Shown one piece after another: positions 51,664 through 64,000 of a stretch of 64,000 nucleotides of DNA. The stretch is from Turnera subulata. Taxonomy: Eukaryota; Streptophyta; Magnoliopsida; Malpighiales; Passifloraceae. Where the stretch lies: NCBI GenBank assembly GCA_028386065.3, contig JAKUCV010006224.1, positions 14,903 through 78,902 on the forward strand, written 5' to 3'. The first letter of the stretch is position 1. The number at the start of each line of letters is the position of its first letter. The notes under the pieces are model-generated. The model saw only the letters and a program-made list of their open reading frames with translations, did not search any database and had not been told where the DNA came from. The position numbers were made by a program, and so were the translations under genes.

Positions 51664-54600
51664 CTATCGGGGTTCCATCATAGTTACAGAAACATCATTT
51701 ACAGAAGAGGCAGTTCTAGCAGTAGAGGAATCTGAGTTGCTGGGCCTCGTATTTAAAACATACACTGGCTTGCTAGGATAAGCAAGAGTTGTTTCATTGC
51801 CCAACATGAACACAACTGCAGACATTGTTGGTCGATCTGCTGGGTTATCCTGGACGCACAAGAGCCCTACTTGAATGCATTTCAATACCTCACCAGGAGG
51901 GCATTTCTGTCCCAAGGAAGGGTCCACGATATCCAGTGATGTTCCTTCCGCCCATAACTCCCATATCTGATCATGGAAAAATGTCCAAATATAGAGATCA
52001 AACCTAATTCTTGATTAGCAAAATTTAAGTTAATTGTGTGAGAGTTCGGTGTGTTTACTTACCTGACCGACCAAATTTGTGGAATTGTCTCTAGCGGAGG
52101 CATAGTTGTTTCTCCTCCCGCTGATGATCTCTAACAATAACACCCCATAGCTGAAGACATCAGATTTTATTGAATATAGCCCGTCCATTGCGTATTCCGG
52201 TGACATGTATCCACTGCATCAGTCATGAGATATAATGAAAGCTGTTAAGATTTGACAATTTCATGTGTTTCTACTTTAAGCATATATTTGTGCATTTTCT
52301 GGATGTGTCAGAATATGATATTTGGGGAGATTGAGAGAGGACTTACTATGTTCCGATCACTTTGTTTGTGTTTGCTTCTGTTTGATCATCTCCAAATATT
52401 TTAGCCATTCCAAAATCTGATATTTTGGGGTTCATTGCAGCATCAAGTAGAACATTGCTAGCTTTGAGATCCCGATGGATGATTTTTAGTCTTGAATCCT
52501 GGTGCAGGTATAAAAGTCCACGAGCAATCCCCATAATAATCTCGAAACGTTTACTCCAATCCAACAGAGACGATTTCGATTTGTCTGACACCAATTTAAA
52601 AAAAAAAAAGCAGTGTTAATTCAGTCACAATTTTTTTTTCCAAAAAAGAATGTGTACCAGCTCTATGGATAGGAGATTAGTGTATCTTCATTTCATGGCA
52701 ATGATAGAAAGCAAATGGCTGGAAAAAAAGGCATACCAAAGATGAAAAGGTCCAAGCTCCTGTTGGGCAAGAACTCGTAAACCAACATCTTCTCTTCTCT
52801 ATGAACACAGCAACCATAAAGTCTCACAAGATTTTTGTGTTGCAGCTTTGATATCAGCCTGACTTCGTTCTTGAATTCTTCCACTCCTTGTCTTGAGGTT
52901 GTTGATAATCTTTTCACAGCTATCTCTTGTCCACTGGCTAATTGACCCTGATAGTATATGTAATTTATCAACTAGACTGATGGGAACTTATATTTGGGAG
53001 TGAAGCATGAATGCATGTGTTCTTTAGGGAACTGGCAAATGCAGAAAGATAGTACTAGGAAAATACCTTGTAAACCGAGCCAAAACCACCTTCCCCAAGC
53101 TTGTTGGCAGAAGAGAAATCGTTTGTCGCAGCAATTATGGCATTCACATCAATAGCTAGTAAACTTTCATCAAATGATTCATCCTTTGCGGGGTCTCCAA
53201 AAAGCAATACAGAAGTGGAATGGTTGTCACTCGATTGAGGAAGGGACACTGTTCCTGTTTGTCGACCAAAATACAGACAAGGCAAGTATCAATGCAGTAC
53301 TATAGTATTTAGTCATGTATCAAGTTTAAAACATTTTTCTTAGACACTAATACTTGCATTCAGTGTAGTGGTTCTATATTTAGCCCACTGGCAATCATGA
53401 AAAGTTGAAGATTGGCATGTGATGCTCAACAATCAGTGAAGTTTCCTGAATGTAATCGAAGCATCAGGTGTGAAGGACGAATTTACTTGAAAATTGAACA
53501 GAGTAAACTGTAAGTTGGTTTATACGATTTATCTTTTAAATTAAAAATTCATCAATTATTTAACTCATTTCAATCTATGGAAACAAAGAAAAAGCAGTCA
53601 ATGAAGAGCTGTACCCTTTCTTCTTGCGAATTAGCACAACAAATAAAACTTTTCCTAAATGTCAAGTCTTGGTAATGTCCTTTGCAAAACAGAATATGTG
53701 CTAGTGCACTGTGTTGTAGCATAGGAAAACTAACTGTTAAAACAGAACAATTTCCAGTCTATGTCAAGAATTACGGAAAGCAAGTTCCCTGGATGCTTTC
53801 CTTTCTGTACAACTTCAAATGCATTGAACTATTAGTCGGTAGAGTTGCTTACCATTCCTTTTTCTCTTCATCCACCAATACAAAACAGAGAGGACCAGAA
53901 TCAACACTACAGCCACAGCGATCACTAGAACTGCTACCATCCCTTTCTTGGCAAGGAAACCTTTTGAAGACTTATTATACTTAGCTGCAAAATAACACCG
54001 GAACAACTTTCATAAATCACATGATGCGAGACGAAAGATAAAAGGGCAAATAACAAGTAATAGAGGTGTCACTATGCTAGCAAGAATTTAGCTTTGGTAC
54101 CTAGTTCTGCAGCATCCACGCGAACATATAAATCTTGTCCTCCGAATGTGAAGACTCTGGTATCATTTAAGTCCCCGTACCAGGCTGTGCAGCCAACCCC
54201 AGTCCTTAAATTAGCAAGAGCATATGCCATACAGGAACAATTCCTCAAACATTCCAATTCACATGCTTTCAAATCCAAACTCAAATTCACCCATGCCACT
54301 GAGGTATCAGGGAGCTTGGCATTCTGAATCCTTACAAACCCTTCACCATTCCCACAAACTTGTGCCCCAGGATTCCTCACACACCCACCACTGGCATCTC
54401 TTAAGTACCAGGCATTTGAGTTCTTGGGTTGAAACCCAGGTAGGCAAGTGCATTCGAACGCACCGGGAGTATAAGGATCACACTCGCCAAATGGTCCACA
54501 GTGTCCATAATAATCACAGGCCTCTGTTGGGGCGGTGTAGAAGACCACCCACTTCTTATCTTGATCTTGCCACAAAGCACGATTGAGCAATCCTGATTCG

Positions 54601-55385
54601 TCTATATAATAAGTGGAGATGATGGAATTATTAATAGTACCCCATGTAAATATGGCCTCATCACTGTTGCTTACCACAGTGGCGTTGTAAATAAAATTGC
54701 GTTGCATTTCAGGTATGCCGTTGGCCTTGTACCCATCCCAAGGGCCTGTTCGCCACATAGGAACCTGACCCTCGTACAAGACCGTCTCCGGGGATCCTTC
54801 AGTGGCCATCCTAAGTGAGAAGTCTCCTGTTCCGGGATCATCCAGGGACTTCCAAGACGTCAGGAACCTGTCCAGACCAGTTCTGTAGTCGATCCCAAGT
54901 TTTGAGAAGGGAAGCAGGGTATTAACAGGATGATCCCAACTTTGCCATGTAACTGAGTTGCTGTCCTGTCTAACCAAAGCCAAGTTTCCTAAATCTGAGA
55001 GCTGAGCTGTGAAACTGCCTGCAGATGAGACAGTAGTAACATTTGTGGACCAGATGGGAGTAGTCCGGTTGTTGGCATAAATAACAAGGTTACCTTCACT
55101 ACTGATGGACAGGACTCCTGATGTATCATTGATAGGATTGTCTCTGTTGGCAACCCACACAACAGAATGAGCTGTAAAACCCGTTCTTGTGAACCAAATC
55201 CCGGCATAGCGCTTGCTGGAATTGCCAGGGCTGAAGAAACCAAGGGTGAATTTTTGTCCGCTTGAGACTAAAGTCTCTCCATCTGCAATTGACTCGTTAG
55301 CGCTTATGGTGTCTATGGATACGCAAATTTGTAGGAGAAGTAACGTGAGCAACGAAACGAGGAATACTTTAACAGGGTTCATCAT
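51664..55385 (-). CDS. G-type lectin S-receptor-like Ser/Thr kinase, gene F (intact)
   Basis: Exons: 55385-54101, 53984-53853, 53254-53067, 52947-52737, 52584-52347, 52213-52063 and 51966-51664, joining in frame to 835 residues. The start is MMNPVKVF, followed by a hydrophobic signal peptide. B-lectin ([14 protein letters not shown]), S-locus, EGF-like ([15 protein letters not shown]) and PAN ([15 protein letters not shown]) domains precede the membrane span and a basic stop-transfer. The kinase has [29 protein letters not shown] and ADRPTMS. It is the only complete member of the C-F subfamily in the window, ending TMMEPR. Exon 6 ends NLVGQ where others have NLIGH. Intact RD kinase expected at the plasma membrane. 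Confidence 0.9.
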
Positions 55386-57028
55386 GGTAGTGCAGATTAG
55401 GAATGGAACTGGTGGAACAGGATGCTATTCATCCCTTTCCTTCTAGTATTTTTGACAAATTTACACGATAAACTGTATCAATTTCATGGGATTGGATATT
55501 TTTAAAATCAAGATGGGAGTAAAGTACACGGTTTTGGTCTGTGCGTCACCATCATAGAAAAATTCAAAAACGACCATTCAATTATTTGGCTTTTCAAATG
55601 CCATATTTCCCTTTCGGCCGCCAAAGTATTGTGATTTTTTATGGTATCGTTCAAATTTGGAAGCCGTAGAAAATAAGTTTGTGTTGAAGGGGAGGAGCAA
55701 CTGGACACCAGAAATAAAATTGAATATTGATGATACTGGAAGATAAGTAGGACTTTCCGTAGCCAAAACATACTAAAATGAAAAAAAAAAAAAAACTATA
55801 GGTAACTCGTGGGGTGTTTAATTTAAAACTTTTGTATGGACCCGAATTAATCCTTGACTTATTGTCCCTTGGGTAAGCCGGTCGTTTGGATAGGAGGTGT
55901 TTACGAGTCCCAAAACATGTCACCATCCCGAATTTTTCCTTCAGATATTTTATCACTGTATCTGTTTCATTTGGACTCTTAGTGCATTTAGGTTTTTGCG
56001 ATTGGGGAGTTGTTAGGTTGTCAATTGTAACGCTTGAAAAGTTAAAAAAAAATATATATATGACATAGGGGACACGCATGGTAAGATCCTTTTAATGGTG
56101 GCACTGTTAAACACACCTTAATCACGGAAATCTAATTTAATGGAGGAGTCAATTATTGATTACAAGTGGTAGATATCTAGAAACGAAGTTCAGATGGTGA
56201 CTTGGTTTTTTGACTACAGGTCACGGGTGAAATGTCCTAAGCTGGTCAATGGTTGAATGCTGTTCAAGAAGGAATGAATACTCTCATTAATGATGATAAA
56301 AGGAAGGATTATTCATCTAATTGCCTATCATTCAATTAGTTCCAGCTCATACCGAGATTAATCCAATAGCTTCTCAGTCTTTTTCTTCCCGGGTCCCATC
56401 CGCAAGGGGGAGAGTATACTTTACCTATTTTAAACTCAAACAATCATAATTACCAAAAAAAAAAACTCAACAATCATCACTCTCCATTAAAAAATAAGAG
56501 GAAAACTCCCCCAGTAGAGAAGTTCTTAGGGGATAGGGCACCTCTTCTAGAAACAAAGCACCGTTGAAAGGAAAGAAAATTCTTGCTAGCAAATAAATTC
56601 ATTTCTTGTTTTTTTTGGAAAAATATGGGCGGAAAGAGTGACACCACACCAGCGGTTTGATGTGTGGCTGGTTCTGTACAACTCCTGAAACTAGGAGACA
56701 TATTGTAGTCTTGCATTGGGGTTCTGCTTCTTGTGAATATTCTGATGACAATAGAAGTTGGAGTAGAACACAGTGTCATTCAACGTGACTTCTGTGATGT
56801 ATTTATAGCATATGCTTACATAGGTGTGATGTGATCACTATCAGATACAAGAATGATTCTTACCTATAGCCTATATACAATAATAACCTTAATCCAACCT
56901 CAATCTAATCTTGAGCTGTACATGTTATCACAACTAATGATATGACTCGCAAATTGAAATACCAAAAGATTTCCTCAAGAATTTCTTACTACTCAAAACC
57001 AACAGAAGTTTAATGAAATATTGTTGAA
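55386..57028. other. Intergenic DNA between genes F and G
   Basis: No gene is seen. 56690-56950 read on the minus strand looks like part of a copia LTR (TGTACAGCTCAAGATTAG, then GCTATAAATAC at 56809-56799, then an abundant-transcript-like leader), but no partner, primer site or target duplication was found. 55786-55795 and 56455-56465 are A runs. Confidence 0.4.
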
Positions 57029-60708
<3,680 letters not shown>

Positions 60709-62387
60709 GGTCCGTGAGAGGTTGGGCGGTACACAATGAGCTGCAGTATGGAAATTACTAGCGAGCTGACTAGAAATGGAACAGATGGAGCAGGAAGGAT
60801 GCTTCTCATTGCTTTCCTTCAAGTTGTATAATTAGAATCTTACGTAACAAACTGTTTCACTTTTTTATATATAGAATTGGATATTTATATACAATAATTT
60901 TTAAAGGGAAACGGAGTGAGTCGACCTTAGTGTGCGTTCGGCGCCGCCGACAGATTTAATAAATTCAATCATTGACTATCATGTTGGCCGTAAAACCACG
61001 AGCAGCTTCCTTCTCCTTTGTAAATTTTTGCCCTTTTCTTTTGCTGCATCAAATCTGAGATTAGTGGAAATTGGTTTTGGATGGAGGAACAAACAGAAGG
61101 AGAAATATTAGGAGAAGGCTTTCCAGAGGCACTGATACAGTGGTGTGGGGGATACGAGTTAAAAACTTGGTCAATTCTTTTATGATCCAAGGCGGTAGAT
61201 ATCTTTCGTTTGAAAGAGAAAGAATAAGACTTTTACTGTAGTCAATTTGACTTTTGAAACCTAACACTTCTTACCTTCGTGTCTTTTATTGTTTCTTTTT
61301 TGGGTTCTGACTTTTGATCTTCATATTAACAACAAAAATTGTGACGTTTTTTAATCGAAAAGTTTACCACTGGACAAATTCCCAAGCATATGGTTAGGAG
61401 CATCATTTCTCACTATAAGGAGGAGAGTTACTGAATTTCGAGTGACCCAAGCATCTCGCAATTGCTTGTATCGGCAAAGGGAGTATCTGTGAAGGACGTG
61501 TGAAGACTCCTAATATTTGGGATTTTGGAGATCCAGCTTTGACCCAAGTTATGAGATTTAAAATTGGTGGTGGCCTAGTGGTAAAGCCTTTAGCCTGCCA
61601 TCTCTAGGACTCGGGTTCGAGTTCCGGCGCTTCCAGTCAAGCCCCATAAAAGTGTGATGTGGCCGAATATTGCCTTCCACACTATGGGGTGGTGGCCATT
61701 GAGTCCGGTGTATCCTCGACACTATGACGCATAGCATGTGAGGGTGTCCGCTAGTGCCCCGGTGGGCGGTCTCTCCTATGAGGAGGGCCTAATGCCAGGA
61801 TGTAACCGGTATTGACAAAGCGATGATGACACCACTGATGCCTTTTTTTTCGAAAAAAAAAAATTAGCAAAACATATTAGCAAGGAAAGCTCTTGATGCA
61901 TGTGAGAAGTTGAGAATTTAAGGGCCTGTTTGAAACAGGTTTTGAAAACAGATTTTTTGTTTTCATTGTTCTCAAAAATCAAAAATTTTGTTTGGTAGAA
62001 TGTTTTCAAGATTTGTTTTTGAAAATAATTTTTCCATATCTGGTTTTGAAACCAAAATTTTGGAAACATTAAAAAGATGTTTTCACGGTTTTCTCAACAA
62101 GGTGCGGTGGCATTTTCGTAATTAAAAGATATACAATAAATAACTTTCTCTTATTTCTTCCCCCAAATTAATTTCTCTCTCCAATTGCTCCCTCTTCCAC
62201 GCCGCCTCATCGCCTCCTCTTCTCTCTCCCTGCTCCTTGCATCTCCAAAAAGAAACCATCCTTTGAACTGTTATTCTTCATCTTCCACAATTCAAAAAGT
62301 TCTCTTCTCCAAGTGTTTCTTATTCGTTTTTTTATTCTCCGTCCAAGTGTCCGGGATCCTCTCTAGAAAACGCCTGGTCGGAGCTCC
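60709..62387. other. Upstream region of gene G, no supported gene
   Basis: 60709-60960 is the immediate upstream DNA. 61567-61860 is a SINE-like element. From 61920, GGGCCTGTTTGAAACAGGTT resembles the start of hAT or Mutator MITEs, but the other end was not found. 62185-62387 is a C/T-rich segment that could be a 5' leader with a short open frame, cut off by the LTR at 62388. Confidence 0.4.
61567..61860 (+). mobile_element. tRNA-derived SINE-like element
   Basis: Box A-like TGGCCTAGTGGTAAAG (about 61571) and box B-like GGGTTCGAGTTCC (about 61613) lie about 42 nt apart at the left end, followed by about 200 bp of tRNA-unrelated body (GGTGGGCGGTCTCTCC) and a T8-CG-A11 tail. This is SINE architecture rather than a tRNA gene, since no acceptor-stem pairing or terminal cloverleaf closes. 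A target duplication is not certain (AAAATT-like on both sides). Confidence 0.65.
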
Positions 62388-64000
62388 TGTAACAGCCCGG
62401 GTAAAATTTTGGATTTTTATCGGACTGTAAAAGTCTATTTACCGTGATTTACTATTGAATTAATCTTGGGTAATTAATTCAAGGTAAATCGGGAGTCGTT
62501 TTTCGAAACCGAGGGTTTTCCCGCGCTCGTGATTTTCCCGCGGATTTTTCGGAACTAAGTTGGTATTTTTCAGGTTTCGGAATTTCTCGGAAAATCACAC
62601 CGGAAAATAACTAAGGAGGTATCGGTTATTTTCTGGTCCGGATCGGACTCGCCCGTAATATGGACGGATTGAATTATTTGAGTTTCACATGTTAAATAGT
62701 GATTATCAGTTTATAAAAAGGAAGAAGAAGAAGAAGCAGCCGGTGGAGTGGAAGAAGAGGTGAAGAGAAAGAAAAAAAAAAGAGAGAAAAAAAAAGAGAA
62801 AAAGGAGGGGAAAAAAAAAGAAAATAGAGAAAAAGAAAAATAGAAATAAGGAAAAAGAAAAAAAGAGAAACAGAAAGAAAAAAAAAGAGAGAAAGGAAGA
62901 AAGAAAAAAAAAAGAGAACTGAAAATAAAAAAAAAGAGAGAAACAAAATCAGAAAAATAGAAAATAAAAAGAAGAAAAATAGAAAAAGAAGGAAAATCGG
63001 GAAAAATGGGAATGAACAGTGTCACCACCTTCCCTCTTCCGGTCACTGTTCACTCCGTAGTGCTCCAGGCCGCCGTTCGCTGCACCGCCGTCACCAGCTG
63101 GAAGCCCTCCTCGTCGCGACCGGAACCCCGCCTTCTCCTCGCTCTTCCGCCGCCTTACCGGCCGAGACGCGCCGTCGACCCGATGCAGACCCGTCGGATC
63201 TGCTTCTCCCGCCGCCTGCAGCACCAGCAGCTGCCGCCGTGCCCAGCTGCCACTACCCTCGCGCCGCTCGTGCCGCCCTGACATCGCGGCTGTGCTCGCC
63301 TTTCCCCTCCTCGAGCTCCTGTTGCGCCGCCATCGTCGAACCCGAGGTATGGCCGGGTTTCCGACCCGTTTTGACGGCGGATCGCGCCTGGGTCGACGGG
63401 TTGGATTGTTTTATTTATTTTTTTTAATATATATATATATATATAAATCTGTTTATATAATTATTTTGGTATTTAATTTTCAAAAAAAATATATATTCAC
63501 TTAGAGGAAAATATAGGCAGTATGATTTATGATTTTAGAGAAAATGTTATATATATATAAATACCTTGAACATTATGTTTTGTTTTGAAAAATATTATTA
63601 TGTATAATTAGGGAAAAGATAAATGTTGTATATATATTTTCTGAAAATTATAAATACGTAATTAATTTTCTGTAAAATTATGATAACTGGTACCTTTTGG
63701 GAAAATATGTAATTATGGTATACATGATTTATATTTCTGAAATATATAATTATTTTGATAATGTAATTATTTGGAAAAGTATTTTACCTTGGAAAATGTA
63801 AATATGTATATTTATAATTCGTATTTATTTTCAAAAAAATAAATTTATATAATCATGTTTACTGGAAAATATGGTTTCCTAATATAATAATAATTAGTAA
63901 TTATATTATGGTAAATAGTTTTTTTTTAAAAAATAATAATAACAATGTTTTGGAAATATGTATACAAATGACATAATTTCCAGAAAAATTATAGTAATTA
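62388..64000 (+). repeat. Second gypsy-type LTR, cut by the window end
   Basis: It starts TGTAACAGCCCGGG, the same start as the LTR at 21782, and the first 190 bp align with it. It then differs: a polypurine stretch (62718-63003), a GC-rich island (63010-63400), an AT dinucleotide run (63426-63444) and AT-rich DNA to the end. No polypurine tract or coding region precedes it, so it is a 5' or solo LTR in plus orientation. The short frames in it follow base composition and are not genes. Confidence 0.7.
62718..63003. repeat. Long polypurine (GA-rich) tract
   Basis: Nearly 290 bases are almost pure A and G on the plus strand (AAGAAGAAGAAGAAG, then many AAAAAAGAGAGAAA motifs). The Phe/Ser-rich minus-strand frames here result from this composition. 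Confidence 0.9.

Noticed and set aside
56690..56950. Complete solo copia LTR between F and G
   Set aside because: TATA-like motif and leader look right, but termini and target duplication could not be found, so it is only mentioned as possible.
61570..61640. Possible tRNA gene upstream of gene G
   Set aside because: The acceptor stem does not close and the sequence continues into a 200-bp non-tRNA body; interpreted as SINE.
62692..63046. Phe/Ser-rich ORFs of 84 and 111 residues
   Set aside because: They are by-products of the polypurine tract, overlapping each other in different frames.

Overview
The window is nuclear DNA from a flowering plant, most likely a eudicot. The evidence is spliced receptor-kinase genes with GT-AG introns, many Ty1/copia, Ty3/gypsy, LINE, SINE, hAT and Mutator-type elements, and AT-rich intergenic DNA. 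No organellar, bacterial or viral genome organisation is visible. No protein in the window ties it to a species.

The backbone is a head-to-tail tandem array of G-type lectin S-receptor-like kinase genes (RKS1/At1g11340-like by motif), all on the minus strand. Seven copies are recognisable, here called A to G from left to right: A (14916-18388), B (25525-28970), C (30567-33852), D (39235-42527), E (45963-49598), F (51664-55385) and G (57029-60708). An orphan last exon lies at 12755-12976, and duplicated flank DNA of a further lost copy lies at 4139-4556 and 9525-9750. Each complete copy has seven exons: exon 1 with signal peptide, B-lectin, S-locus glycoprotein, EGF-like and PAN domains; exon 2 with the transmembrane segment; exons 3-7 with the kinase. 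The exons join in frame for A (835 aa), B (833 aa), F (835 aa) and G (838 aa). E is disrupted by two small deletions in exon 1. C and D share a deletion of the start of exon 7, so their kinases would end after subdomain IX. A/B form one subfamily (ending in EAR) and C-F another (ending in EPR); G is more diverged and again ends in EAR.

Region by region: 1-4130 is a decayed plus-strand copia element. 4557-9516 is a hAT-like element (8-bp target duplication) with a minus-strand copia element nested inside it (4692-9074, 5-bp duplication). 10832-12336 is a LINE-like retroposon with a poly(A) tail and a 13-bp duplication. 12338-19556 is the orphan exon, a foldback element and gene A. 19556-24770 is the 3' part of a gypsy-like element with a 3-kb LTR, carrying decayed antisense ORFs with a TATA box. 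24771-33852 holds genes B and C. 33853-39234 is a dense nest: a truncated LINE, a solo LTR split by a Pack-MULE that carries a PPR gene fragment (itself hit by a poly(A) retroposon), a foldback MITE and another antisense retroposon. 39235-62387 holds genes D-G, with a Mutator-type element with 208-bp inverted repeats, and a SINE in intron 2 of E. 62388-64000 is a second gypsy-like LTR running off the window.

Functionally, A, B, F and G are expected to be plasma-membrane receptor kinases of the RD class (HRD and DFG present). The family acts in perception of extracellular signals, often immunity; no ligand can be inferred. The array shows birth and death of receptor copies by unequal crossing-over, probable gene conversion and transposon insertion.
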